Positions 1 through 8,738 of a stretch of 64,000 bases of DNA are shown piece after piece. The translations under genes and the position numbers were made by a program. Where the stretch lies: the NCBI GenBank assembly GCA_902706205.1, contig CACSKA010000009.1, positions 216,458-280,457 of the forward strand, read 5' to 3'. Numbering within the stretch: position 1 is the first letter of the stretch; each line of letters opens with the position of its first letter. The DNA comes from Chryseobacterium sp. 18061 (lineage in GTDB: Bacteria > Pseudomonadota > Gammaproteobacteria > Enterobacterales > Enterobacteriaceae). The notes beneath the pieces are model-generated. The model worked only from the letters and a program-made list of their open reading frames with translations. It had not been told where the DNA came from and searched no databases.

Positions 1-1158
1 GATGACGCTGTCGCCCGCCAGGATATCGCCGAAATACGTCACGTCATCCAGCGCTATCACCGACTCAACATCGTGACGCTTGCAGACGGCAGCTACCGGA
101 TTGAAGGCACCACACTTGACCAGCGCTTATGCCTGATTCACTGGCTGCGCCGCGCCCTGCGGCTGTGCCCTGGGTTTATCCAAGGGCAGTTTACCCCATC
201 GCTCAAAACGCAGCTTAAACAATCGGGTATCTCGCGGATTCTGTATGACGATACCAACCTTCGCGCGCTGGTCAATCGCTGCGGGCAAAATCTTCAGCGT
301 CAGTTCGACAGCCGCGATGCCGCCTTTCTCAGTCTGTATCTGCAATATTGCCTGCTGCAACAGCAGCCGCAGCAATCACCGGTATTTAACGATGGGCAGC
401 GCAAATGGGCGCAGGCCAGCGCTGAATATCAGGTGGCGGCAGAAATTGCCCGTCACTGGCAGCGCCGGACCCTGAAAAACGCCCATCCTGACGAGCATCT
501 GTTCCTCGCGATGTTATTTATGATGCTGAAAGTGCCGGATCCGAAACGTGACCATCACACCCAGGAAGTACGGCTCTATCGCAGTATTAACCAGCTGATT
601 GACCGTTTCCAGCAGCTTTCCGGGCGGCAGTTCAGCGACCGTCGGGGGCTGCGCGACCAGCTGTATGTCCATCTGGCGCAGGCGATTAACCGCTGCCTGT
701 ACGGCGTCGGGATTGATAACAGCCTGCCGGAAGAAGTGCAGCGCCTGTATCCGCGCCTGATGCGCACCACTCAACAAGCGCTGACCGAGTTTGAATCGCA
801 CTATGCGCTGCGGATTTCTGATGAAGAGATGGGCCTGATTGCGGTGATTTTTGGCGCGTGGCTGATGCAGGAAAGTGACCTGCAGGAGAAACAGGTCGTG
901 CTGCTGACGGGAGACAACCCGCAGCTTGAACAAGAAATTGAACAGCAACTGCGCGAGCTAACGCTGCTGCCGCTGAACATCAAATACCAGACGCTGCACG
1001 CTTTCGAAAAAGAAGGTGCAGCGAAAGGCGTGGCATTGATCGTCACGCCCTACACGCTTGCACTGCCGCTGTTCTCCCCGCCGCTTATCCACGCCGGGGA
1101 GCCGCTCAGCGAGCGGCAGCGCCAACATATTTGTCAGATGCTAGAAGCGCCTGGCTGA
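1..1158 (+). CDS. csiE: CsiE, stationary-phase-inducible PRD-domain protein (5' end cut by window)
   Basis: The reading frame is open from base 1, so the N-terminus lies outside the window; 385 residues are present against about 426 in E. coli CsiE. The visible part has the helical PRD (PTS regulation domain) character of BglG-type antiterminators, including a segment near the end ('ISDEEMGLIAVIFGAW') like the conserved PRD-2 helix. CsiE is known as a sigma-S/cAMP-influenced stationary-phase gene of unclear molecular role. It converges with hcaT and the two coding ends overlap by 25 bp, as expected for the csiE-hcaT pair in E. coli. Identity rests on sequence recall and synteny. Confidence 0.9.
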   Translation, partial: DDAVARQDIAEIRHVIQRYHRLNIVTLADGSYRIEGTTLDQRLCLIHWLRRALRLCPGFIQGQFTPSLKTQLKQSGISRILYDDTNLRALVNRCGQNLQRQFDSRDAAFLSLYLQYCLLQQQPQQSPVFNDGQRKWAQASAEYQVAAEIARHWQRRTLKNAHPDEHLFLAMLFMMLKVPDPKRDHHTQEVRLYRSINQLIDRFQQLSGRQFSDRRGLRDQLYVHLAQAINRCLYGVGIDNSLPEEVQRLYPRLMRTTQQALTEFESHYALRISDEEMGLIAVIFGAWLMQESDLQEKQVVLLTGDNPQLEQEIEQQLRELTLLPLNIKYQTLHAFEKEGAAKGVALIVTPYTLALPLFSPPLIHAGEPLSERQRQHICQMLEAPG

Positions 1159-2291
1159 GCCGTGACTTTCGGTCGGATAAACATCGCGGGAATAGCCAGC
1201 AGCGCCATCACCCAGAACACGCCCTGGTGCAGGTGCTGATAGAGGAATCCGGCGAAGACGGTCATGATGGCAATACTGCCGCCCATCGCGACGGCGGAAT
1301 AGACCGCCTGTAGACGAATGACTTCGCTACCCTGACGGGCGGAAATGTAGCGCATCGCCGCCAGATGACAGACGGTGAAGGTGCCGCAGTGCAGGATTTG
1401 CGCGACGATAAGCCACGGCAATTCCGTTGTCCAGCCCATGATGCCCCAGCGGATAAGGCCGCAGAATGCCGAAAGCAGCAGTAAATCCCGCGCGCCGAAA
1501 CGGCGGAACACCTTCTTGCTGACCGCGAAAATAACCACTTCCGCCACGACACCCAATGACCACAAATAGCCCACTGCCGATGCGGAATATCCGGCGCCCT
1601 GCCAGTAAATTGCGCTGAAACCGTAGTACGCCGCATGCGCGCCCTGTAACAGACACACGCAGGCCAGAAAACGCCAGCTTTGCATCACCAGAGATCGCCA
1701 TGCAGGCCAGCCTGCGCTTTCCTCATGCTGCCGGGCTTCACCCTGCGGCTGAATCGATGGGGTAATCATCATCCCTATCAGCATGGAGGCAATGCCGATA
1801 CTGAGCAGCGCCAGGATCGCGTGATAGTCGAAAAGGCTCACCAGTTTACCGGTCAGTGCCGAACCAATCACGAAGGCAATCGAGCCCCACAGACGCACGC
1901 GACCGTAGTCCATGGTTATCTGTTTTTGCCAGGTGTTTGCCAGCGCATCCGTCAGCGGAACCAACGGTGAGAAGAACAGGTTGAAGCCCACCATCATCGC
2001 CATCAGCCACGCCACTTTGGTGCCAGCCCAGAATGCAAGCACAAACAGCAGCGCCAGCAACGCCAGAACGCGTAATGCGCGGACTAATCGCGATGGATCG
2101 CTGACGCGAGGCGCAATCAGCAGGCTGCCGAGGAAGCGCGCCACCAGACCCGCACCGAGCAGCACGCCGATGGTTTCCGGCGTCAGGCCCGTTCCTGCCA
2201 GCCACACGCTCCAGAATGGTAAGAAAATGCCGTAGCTAAAGAAGTAGGTAAAATAACTGAGCGCCAGCCAGCGCGTGGAATGCAAGACCAT
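1134..2291 (-). CDS. hcaT: HcaT, putative 3-phenylpropionate MFS transporter
   Basis: 385-residue, 12-helix major facilitator protein, nearly collinear with E. coli HcaT (about 379 residues), predicted to import 3-phenylpropionate across the inner membrane. The start is placed at 'MVLHSTRWLALSYF': the ATG at 2291 is preceded by a strong GGGAGGGA ribosome-binding site and matches the family N-terminus; an in-frame ATG 22 codons upstream lacks both. The hcaR-hcaEFCBD catabolic genes that follow in E. coli are absent here, replaced by a sugar-porter gene, so the transporter is an orphan. Substrate is inferred from the homologue only. Confidence 0.9.
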   Translation of the reverse strand: MVLHSTRWLALSYFTYFFSYGIFLPFWSVWLAGTGLTPETIGVLLGAGLVARFLGSLLIAPRVSDPSRLVRALRVLALLALLFVLAFWAGTKVAWLMAMMVGFNLFFSPLVPLTDALANTWQKQITMDYGRVRLWGSIAFVIGSALTGKLVSLFDYHAILALLSIGIASMLIGMMITPSIQPQGEARQHEESAGWPAWRSLVMQSWRFLACVCLLQGAHAAYYGFSAIYWQGAGYSASAVGYLWSLGVVAEVVIFAVSKKVFRRFGARDLLLLSAFCGLIRWGIMGWTTELPWLIVAQILHCGTFTVCHLAAMRYISARQGSEVIRLQAVYSAVAMGGSIAIMTVFAGFLYQHLHQGVFWVMALLAIPAMFIRPKVTAQPGASSI

Positions 2292-2376
2292 GATTCCCTC
2301 CCAAATGGTGGCGCTAGTCTGGCGGCAAACGCAACGGCTGGCAAGTAAGGTTAACAATTTCCCAACATCTATCAGG

Positions 2377-2558
2377 CTAATTTACGAGGATGCTCGAAGA
2401 AAATCGCCACGTTTCTTTGGGCATTAACAGCACGACACCGGGCTGCCCCGGCATTCGATGCGCATTGACCGGATGCGACTGTGGCTCCAGACACACCCGC
2501 CCAGAGGAGAGACACTCATCCGCAGATGCGCGTTTTCCAGCCACAATTTGTCCGTCAT
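2377..2558 (-). pseudogene. Aldose-1-epimerase-like gene reduced to its two ends (deletion scar)
   Basis: An ATG at 2558 overlaps the permease stop as ATGA and opens 'MTDKLWLENAHLRMSVSPLGG', the N-terminal beta-strand pattern of aldose-1-epimerase/YphB-like proteins. After about 23 codons that frame runs on to an early stop, while in another frame the sequence reads 'VCLEPQSHPVNAHRMPG' and ends 'WRFSSSILVN', the conserved C-terminal motif (cLEP-HP-d) of the same family. The middle, expected to be more than 200 codons, is missing. This looks like an internal out-of-frame deletion in a gene that was translationally coupled to the sugar porter. A 44-residue peptide could still be made but no function is suggested. 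Confidence 0.75.
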
Positions 2559-3994
2559 CCGTTTGCCCTCCCCACTTTTGCCGCTGACGTCGGGTCAGGT
2601 CGCCCGGTAAGCTGTTCTTCCAACGCTTCAAGCGTGACGCCTTTGGTTTCCGGCACGGTGCGTTGAATGTAGATCCAGCCCAGGGCGCAGATAATGCCAT
2701 ACAGCAAGAAACTGCCGGACGCTCCCAGGCTGGCATTGAGCAGCGGGAAAGTGTAGGTCAGCAGGAAACAAGCTATCCACAGCGCCAGCGTGCCGAGCGA
2801 CATCGCCAGCCCGCGCACGCGGTTGGGGAAAATCTCTGATAACAGTACCCAGGTCACCGGGGCCAGCGTCAGGGCATAAATAGCAATCGCCGCCAGCACC
2901 AGTAGCAGCACTGGCCAGCCCATGATGCCCAGTGCGTAGGCTCCGGCGATCAGCATGTAGATAACCGTCAGTCCACAGGCCCCCAATTGCATCAACTTGC
3001 GACGGCCGATTTTGTCGACCAGCGGCAGCGCGGCAAGCGTGAAAATCAGGTTGATTATCCCTGTCGCTACAATTGATTTCAGGGTTCCGTTGATATCAAA
3101 CCCGGCTGAGGCAAAAATCTCCTGCGCATAGTTAAAGATGACATTGATCCCGCACCACTGCTGGAATACCGCCAGCACCATCCCCATGATCACCACCGGA
3201 CGGATGTTTGGCTGTAACAGCATGGCAAACGACACTCGCTGCGTGTCTTTCGCCAGCGTATGCGCGATGTCATTCAGGGTTTGTGTGGCATAGGCTGGCG
3301 AGCCAATACGTTCGAGGGTTTGACGTGCACGGGCTTCTTTGCCGGCCTTCATCAGCCAGCGCGGCGACTCTGGCACCACAAACAACAGCAGCAGAAATGC
3401 CAGCGCTGGAACCAGTTCCGCGCCAAACATCCAGCGCCATCCCGTTTGTCCGTTCCAGCTTTCCACTATGGTCTGCTGGGTCGCACTTGCCGCCACGGGT
3501 TCAGCAATCAGCAGGTTAATCAGCTGTGCCGCCAGTACGCCAATTACGATAGTCAGTTGGTTGATGGCTACAAACCGTCCGCGTTTTTCCGCCGGACTCA
3601 CTTCCGCGATATATAAAGGACTCAGTGCCGACGCCAGCCCAATCCCGACCCCACCGACGATGCGATACACCACGAACAGTTCGAAGTTGCTCGCCATCGC
3701 CGTGCCCCAGGCCGAGACGCTGAACAGAATGGCGGAGGCAATCAGCGGCAGACGACGGCCAAACTTGTCCGCACTCCAGCCCGAAACCAGCGCCCCGAAA
3801 ATACACCCAGTCAGCGCCGAGCTCATTGCCCAGCCAGACTGCGCCGGATCGGTGATATTGAAATACGCTTCATAGAAGGGCTTTGCGCCGCCAATCACGA
3901 CCCAGTCGTAGCCAAATAGCAGACCACCGCAGGCCGCCACCAGACAAATAGTCCAGACGTAGCCCATTTTTACTGCTGTCTGCGAATTACTCAT
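2555..3994 (-). CDS. Sugar-porter family MFS permease (sugar/H+ symporter)
   Basis: 479-residue 12-TM protein of the GalP/XylE/AraE sugar-porter family. Visible signatures: 'DKFGRRLPL' (RxGRR loop 2-3), 'RIVGGVGIGLASALSPLYIAE' region in helix 4, 'VPESPRWL' before the central loop, 'QQWCGINVIFNYA' in helix 7 (sugar-binding QQxxGxN), a second 'DKIGRRKL', and 'VPETKG' at the end. It should import a monosaccharide with protons. The start at 3994 has a GAGGGA site; an upstream ATG at 4063 adds 23 non-family residues. The stop overlaps the ATG of an epimerase remnant, suggesting a former permease-mutarotase operon. Not recognised as an E. coli K-12 gene at this locus; substrate unknown. Confidence 0.85.
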   Translation of the reverse strand: MSNSQTAVKMGYVWTICLVAACGGLLFGYDWVVIGGAKPFYEAYFNITDPAQSGWAMSSALTGCIFGALVSGWSADKFGRRLPLIASAILFSVSAWGTAMASNFELFVVYRIVGGVGIGLASALSPLYIAEVSPAEKRGRFVAINQLTIVIGVLAAQLINLLIAEPVAASATQQTIVESWNGQTGWRWMFGAELVPALAFLLLLFVVPESPRWLMKAGKEARARQTLERIGSPAYATQTLNDIAHTLAKDTQRVSFAMLLQPNIRPVVIMGMVLAVFQQWCGINVIFNYAQEIFASAGFDINGTLKSIVATGIINLIFTLAALPLVDKIGRRKLMQLGACGLTVIYMLIAGAYALGIMGWPVLLLVLAAIAIYALTLAPVTWVLLSEIFPNRVRGLAMSLGTLALWIACFLLTYTFPLLNASLGASGSFLLYGIICALGWIYIQRTVPETKGVTLEALEEQLTGRPDPTSAAKVGRANG

Positions 3995-4119
3995 TCCCTC
4001 AGCTCCTTCGTTAGCCAGACGAAAAATTCGCCCGGTACGCACTAAAGAGCTGAGTCTAAACAAAGCGAAATGCGCAAACAGACACTGTCCGCACGCTATA
4101 AAGTTAAGGAAGTTCAGTA

Positions 4120-4150
4120 AAAAACGATACCTTGCGCAGCAAGGTATCGT
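4120..4150 (-). terminator. Terminator of the yphBCDEFG operon
   Basis: A perfect 10-bp stem (ACGATACCTT / AAGGTATCGT, arms 4124-4133 and 4141-4150) with a 7-nt loop is followed on the minus strand by a run of Ts, directly after the yphB stop at 4155. Confidence 0.85.
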
Positions 4151-4154
4151 AGCG

Positions 4155-5030
4155 TCATTCGGCAGATATAATCCGTAGTGTCATATTGAGCTCAGTGCTC
4201 TCGCCTGGCGCCAGCGGAGTGAGATTTCCGCCGCCAGGGCGATGATGGTCATCCGGGCAATGACTCATGGGTTCAAAGCAGAAAAAATCGAAAGTGTAGC
4301 CATCGTCAAAGTCTGGATCAGATACAAAAATGAAATAACAAGGAGCAGGCGGATCCGTCTCCATCGTTATTGCATAGCCATCGTGGGGCTGTGAAATCTG
4401 CGCCACGCCATTCCAGCCTGCATAACCATTGTTAACCCAGTGACGCGGCAGCGGTGATGGAAGAGTGAAATCGAGATCCTGCTGCTGCTCAGTCTGATAC
4501 GCCCCAACCAACCACTGCTCCCGTTCCAGCCAGTACCCATTTGCCTTTGCCTGTACCCGAGTTTGTGTTGCCATCGGAAAGAAAGGATGCCAACCGAGTC
4601 CGAAAGGTAGCGTTTCATCTCCGTGGTTTGTTACTGAAAGTGTGACTTTTAGCGAATTATTCGTCAGGTGAAACGACTGTGTCGCCTGATAGCGATACAC
4701 GCCGTGACGGTGATGGTATGCAAGGCACAGACGATCTTCAGACTGCGCCTCGCAATACCACTCACCCAGCCAACTATCACCGTGCAAATAGTGTTCATCC
4801 CAATCAACATTCGGCTCGAAGGTGTATTCTTTACCCTGCCAGACAAAGTGGTTACCGCTGACACGATTGCCAAAAGGCACCAGAGGGAAACAGGATGAAT
4901 CGGTTGCTACACCATTATTTTTACCCGGCCGCAGCAGCGGAATATCCCGCGACCTGAACCCTTCAATCGTCCCACCGGTGGAGGAAACCTCCAGGCTCAA
5001 CGAGCCATTTTTCAAGCTGAATAGCGTCAT
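4155..5030 (-). CDS. yphB: YphB, aldose-1-epimerase family protein
   Basis: 291-residue galactose-mutarotase-like protein collinear with E. coli YphB (290). Features include 'PFGNRVSG' (substrate-site Asn-Arg), 'GWHPFFP' with the family histidine, and 'FFCFEPMSH'. It probably interconverts anomers of the sugar imported by YphDEF. The start at 5030 has GAGGAGA upstream and gives the family N-terminus; a longer frame from 5075 would overlap yphC. It is the last gene of the minus-strand yph operon, 11 bp after yphC, and is followed by a strong terminator. The substrate is not established. Confidence 0.92.
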   Translation of the reverse strand: MTLFSLKNGSLSLEVSSTGGTIEGFRSRDIPLLRPGKNNGVATDSSCFPLVPFGNRVSGNHFVWQGKEYTFEPNVDWDEHYLHGDSWLGEWYCEAQSEDRLCLAYHHRHGVYRYQATQSFHLTNNSLKVTLSVTNHGDETLPFGLGWHPFFPMATQTRVQAKANGYWLEREQWLVGAYQTEQQQDLDFTLPSPLPRHWVNNGYAGWNGVAQISQPHDGYAITMETDPPAPCYFIFVSDPDFDDGYTFDFFCFEPMSHCPDDHHRPGGGNLTPLAPGESTELNMTLRIISAE

Positions 5031-5041
5031 CCGTTGTCTCC

Positions 5042-6103
5042 TCAATCCGGCAAATTGATGACCACCTTCCCACATTTACCGCTTGCCATCAGCGCGTAAG
5101 CATCACCCGCCTGCTCCAGAGAAAAACGGTGCGTAATCGCATTACGCGGCCAGAGCTTCCAGTCAGTCAGATCATGGGCACATTTTTCCATATGGAACAG
5201 ACTGGTCACCCAGGAACCAATAATTCTCCGCTGGTGATGCATAAGATCGGCGCTAACCTCAAATTCTACCTTGCCGGTTTCACCGATATACACCACCCGT
5301 CCCCAATCGGCTGTAGATTGCAGCGCAAGCAAACGTCCCGCAGCATTACCTGAGCAGTCCAGTGCCACGTCTGCCCCGCCGCGCGTCATTTCTGCGATCA
5401 GCTCCGGCAGGCGTTCCGTTGTGGCGAGGTAGCCGTTATCCATAACGCCCAATTGTTTCGCCATTGCCAGACGCTCCGGGAGCATATCAACGCCAATCAC
5501 CCGCTTCGCACCACGTCCACGCGCCAGCATCATCGCCATCATACCTACCGGCCCCAGCCCGACGACCAGCACATTGTCACTGCCAGAAACTTCGCCACGC
5601 AAAATGCCCTCATAAGCGGTACCCACACCGCAGCTGATAAAAGCACCATCTTCATAACTGAGCATCTCCGGCAGACGGATCAAGTCTTTCTCTTCCGCCA
5701 GCAGATACTCCGCATGGCCACCATCGCGCTGCCAGCCGTAAGCGGCCTTTCCCTCACCGGTACAAGAGATAGGAAATCCACGTCGACAGTTTGGACAAAA
5801 ACCACAACCGGAAATATGGTAAACCAGCACGCGTTCGCCTTCTTTGAAGTGGCGGCAACCTGGGCCTAACGCCACAACCTGACCACAAGGTTCATGTCCA
5901 TTAATGAAACCCTGATACAACGGTTTGTCCGGTGCTGCCGCTGTGGCACGGTGCTGATGATAGATATAATGCACATCGCTGCCACAGATCCCCGACGATT
6001 TCATTTTGAGCAGTACCTGATTCATACCCGGCACAGGTACGGGCACCTCCCGCAGGTCCACGGTAGAATTGCCTGGTAAATAAGCCGCCAGCATAGTTTT
6101 CAT
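5042..6103 (-). CDS. yphC: YphC, zinc-dependent medium-chain alcohol/polyol dehydrogenase
   Basis: 353-residue MDR-superfamily dehydrogenase, very close to E. coli YphC. Catalytic zinc ligands fit 'GICGSDVHYIYH' (Cys, His) and 'NGHEPCG' (His-Glu); the structural zinc lobe shows the four-cysteine pattern 'CGFCPNCRRGFPISC'. The Rossmann motif is 'VVGLGPVG'. It should oxidise a sugar or polyol with NAD(P)+. Start at 6103 follows GAGAGGG; an upstream ATG adds eight residues lacking in the family. It lies between the permease yphD and yphB, consistent with a catabolic step for the imported compound. Confidence 0.93.
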   Translation of the reverse strand: MKTMLAAYLPGNSTVDLREVPVPVPGMNQVLLKMKSSGICGSDVHYIYHQHRATAAAPDKPLYQGFINGHEPCGQVVALGPGCRHFKEGERVLVYHISGCGFCPNCRRGFPISCTGEGKAAYGWQRDGGHAEYLLAEEKDLIRLPEMLSYEDGAFISCGVGTAYEGILRGEVSGSDNVLVVGLGPVGMMAMMLARGRGAKRVIGVDMLPERLAMAKQLGVMDNGYLATTERLPELIAEMTRGGADVALDCSGNAAGRLLALQSTADWGRVVYIGETGKVEFEVSADLMHHQRRIIGSWVTSLFHMEKCAHDLTDWKLWPRNAITHRFSLEQAGDAYALMASGKCGKVVINLPD

Positions 6104-6168
6104 AAATCCCTCTCTTAATATGATCAATTTTCATCCCTGCAGCTTCCGCGTCAGGGCGTTGGATCCTT

Positions 6169-7167
6169 TCAGCGTTTGACTTTGCTATTGCGCTGCGTCA
6201 GCAGAATATTCGCCAGTACCGCCACCACAATGATGACGCCTCGCACGACCTGCTGGAAAAAGGAGTTAATCCCGATAAGCACCAGACCATTGCCGATAAG
6301 TGTGATAACCAGTACTCCGAGCAGCGTGCCGAACAATGAGCCACGCCCACCGGAAAGTGCCGTTCCCCCCACCACGACGGCAGCAATCACATCAAACTCC
6401 AAACCGTTAGCTGCACCGGCATTACCGGACCCTAGCCGCGCGGCCAGCAGAATACCGGTGACAGCAGCAAGCAGCCCGGAGAGAGTAAAAATCATGATGC
6501 GGATGCGTCTGACGTTAATGCCACAGAGCTGCGCCGCCGTCGCATTCCCGCCTACCGCAAAAACCGAGCGACCGAATGCGGTTTTACGACTGACAAAAAC
6601 GAAGATCACAAACAGAATCATCATGATCAGTGCTGACACCGGCAGACCGAGAAACTGCCCACCTAACCAGTCCAGCACGTCGCTTTCATCAATAGGCACC
6701 GGTAGCGCATTGGTCATAAATAACCCCATCCCGCGCAAGGCACTCCATAACCCCAGAGTGGCCACAAAACTCGGAACGCTAAACACGCCGCGTAAAACGC
6801 CAGCAAGCGTGCCCATTAGCGCGCCGAGGAGCAGCACCAGCAAGCAGGCAATGCCCAACGGGACGTGATATTGCAGCAAAAATGCCAGACAGACCGAGAC
6901 AAACGCCACCATGGGGCCAACACTGACATCGATTTCACCCGCGATGATAATCAGCGTCATCGCCCAGGCCGCGATCCCAATGGTGGCCGCATCGCGCAGA
7001 ATATTCATTTGGTTATTCAGTGAGATAAAGCCGGGTGCATTGATGGAAAACACCAGATAGAGAATGGCAATCACTACTAACAGCCCCACTTCGTTAATGT
7101 GGCGGCTCATGAACTGTTTAAACGATACGCTTTTGCCTTCCGGCAACGTTAAAGATGACGCTGACAT
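6169..7167 (-). CDS. yphD: YphD, sugar ABC transporter permease
   Basis: 332-residue integral membrane protein of the RbsC/AraH-type permease family (BPD_transp_2), with about ten hydrophobic helices and the conserved 'GEIDVSVGP' and 'VGGTALSGGRGSLFGT' loop that contacts the ATPase. Start 7167 ('MSASSLTLPEG') has AAGGAAA and matches the E. coli homologue; the ATG at 7197 would overlap yphE. It forms the inner-membrane channel for the YphDEF importer together with ATPase YphE and binding protein YphF. Confidence 0.93.
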   Translation of the reverse strand: MSASSLTLPEGKSVSFKQFMSRHINEVGLLVVIAILYLVFSINAPGFISLNNQMNILRDAATIGIAAWAMTLIIIAGEIDVSVGPMVAFVSVCLAFLLQYHVPLGIACLLVLLLGALMGTLAGVLRGVFSVPSFVATLGLWSALRGMGLFMTNALPVPIDESDVLDWLGGQFLGLPVSALIMMILFVIFVFVSRKTAFGRSVFAVGGNATAAQLCGINVRRIRIMIFTLSGLLAAVTGILLAARLGSGNAGAANGLEFDVIAAVVVGGTALSGGRGSLFGTLLGVLVITLIGNGLVLIGINSFFQQVVRGVIIVVAVLANILLTQRNSKVKR

Positions 7168-7193
7168 ATTCAGTTTCCTTGGGATGGGTGCCA

Positions 7194-8711
7194 TCAATGT
7201 ACGGTCAGAATGGCGGACATCAGGGCATCGACACTGACCGGTGAGTGAAATTCACGGGTGAAAGTACCGTGCTGCAACAGCAAAATGCGGTCGCACACTA
7301 GTGGTAATTCCTCCACTTCACTGGAGATAAACACCACGCTTTTTCCTTCTGCGGCCAGCTCACGAACGATGCGATAGATTTGCTGTTTGGCTTCAATATC
7401 GACTCCGCGAGTTGGCTCATCGAGCAACAGGATTTGGCTACCGGCATACACCCAACGTCCGATCACCACTTTTTGCTGATTGCCCCCTGAAAGTGTGCCA
7501 ATGGGCGTTTCACTGCTGGCAGCCTTGACCGTCATTCGCGCCATCACCTCATGAGTCACTCGGCGGATAGCCTCCCACTGCAACACACCGCGAACGCTGA
7601 CCTTATGCCGATTGGTTATCACCGTATTCTCATCGACGCCCAGCCAAGGAATGACTCCTGCTTCTTTGCGGTTTTCAGGGGTGTACCCGATCCCTCGCCG
7701 CAACATTTCACCGTAATCAGGACGTTTGATGGCTTCGCCGTTAACCCGGATTTCCCCGCAATCAAAGGCATCCAGTCCAACAATGGCTTTAAGCAATTCG
7801 CTGCGTCCTGCGCCAAGCAGACCGGCAATACCAAGCACTTCGCCGCGACGAAGTGTAAAGTTGATCCCGGCGAGTTTCGGTAACTGACTCAGGCCCAGAA
7901 CTTCCAAAACCGGTTCGCCATTTATTACTGAGGTCTCGACAGGACTGCTGTCAGCATGCGCGCGGCCCAACATCATCGAAACAATATGACCGGTTGGAGT
8001 ACTGTCCAGCACGACATCACCAGCGACCTGACCATCACGCATGATGGTGGCACAGGAGGCGATGCGGCGAATCTCCTCCATGCGATGACTGACGTAGATG
8101 ACCGCCACACCCAATGCCGACATTTTCTTCACTGCGGTGATAACCAGCTCCACTTCAGCACTGGCAAGCGAGCTGGTCGGTTCATCGAGGATGACTACTC
8201 GCGGCTCGCCCTTCATCACCCGCGCTATCTCCACCAGCTGTTTTTGAGCCGGACTGAGTGAAGAAACCAGTTGGTCAGGACTCACCTCAACGCCCAGCGA
8301 ATGAAGGCTTTGCAGCGCCTCATTTTTCATCCGAATGTGATCGACCATGCCGTTGCGTCGTGGCCAGTGCCCCAGGCAGAGATTCTCCGCCACCGTTAGC
8401 CCTTCAACCAAACTGAGCTCCTGGTAGACTGCTCGCACCCCCAGCTCGACAGCGCGACGGGTTAGCGTTGCTTCATCGCCTTCCAGCCGGGCTTCACCAA
8501 TCCAGATCTCCCCGCTGTCCGGGCTCTCGCTGCCTGTCAGCAAACGAATCAGGGTTGATTTACCCGCACCATTTTTGCCGAGTAAAGCACGCACTTCGCC
8601 TTTCTTCAGTGTGAAGTTGACGTTATCCAGCGCAACCACACCAGGGTAACGCTTATTTCCGTCCACCACTTTTGCTACCGGTACAGCTTCTGTTTGCGTT
8701 GTCGTAAACAT
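7194..8711 (-). CDS. yphE: YphE, sugar ABC transporter ATPase (two fused domains)
   Basis: 505-residue double ATPase of the RbsA/AraG type. Domain 1 has Walker A 'GKNGAGKST', an atypical signature 'LSPAQKQ' and Walker B 'VVILDEPTSS'; domain 2 has a degenerate Walker A 'GLLGAGRSE', signature 'LSGGNQQ' and 'LLLDEPTRGVD'. Such asymmetric pairs are normal for sugar importers, with one hydrolytically weak site. Start 8711 is preceded by GAGGTG and fits the E. coli length (503). It energises uptake through YphD. Confidence 0.94.
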   Translation of the reverse strand: MFTTTQTEAVPVAKVVDGNKRYPGVVALDNVNFTLKKGEVRALLGKNGAGKSTLIRLLTGSESPDSGEIWIGEARLEGDEATLTRRAVELGVRAVYQELSLVEGLTVAENLCLGHWPRRNGMVDHIRMKNEALQSLHSLGVEVSPDQLVSSLSPAQKQLVEIARVMKGEPRVVILDEPTSSLASAEVELVITAVKKMSALGVAVIYVSHRMEEIRRIASCATIMRDGQVAGDVVLDSTPTGHIVSMMLGRAHADSSPVETSVINGEPVLEVLGLSQLPKLAGINFTLRRGEVLGIAGLLGAGRSELLKAIVGLDAFDCGEIRVNGEAIKRPDYGEMLRRGIGYTPENRKEAGVIPWLGVDENTVITNRHKVSVRGVLQWEAIRRVTHEVMARMTVKAASSETPIGTLSGGNQQKVVIGRWVYAGSQILLLDEPTRGVDIEAKQQIYRIVRELAAEGKSVVFISSEVEELPLVCDRILLLQHGTFTREFHSPVSVDALMSAILTVH

Positions 8712-8738
8712 AAGCACCTCAGCCATTGAACAATGCGT

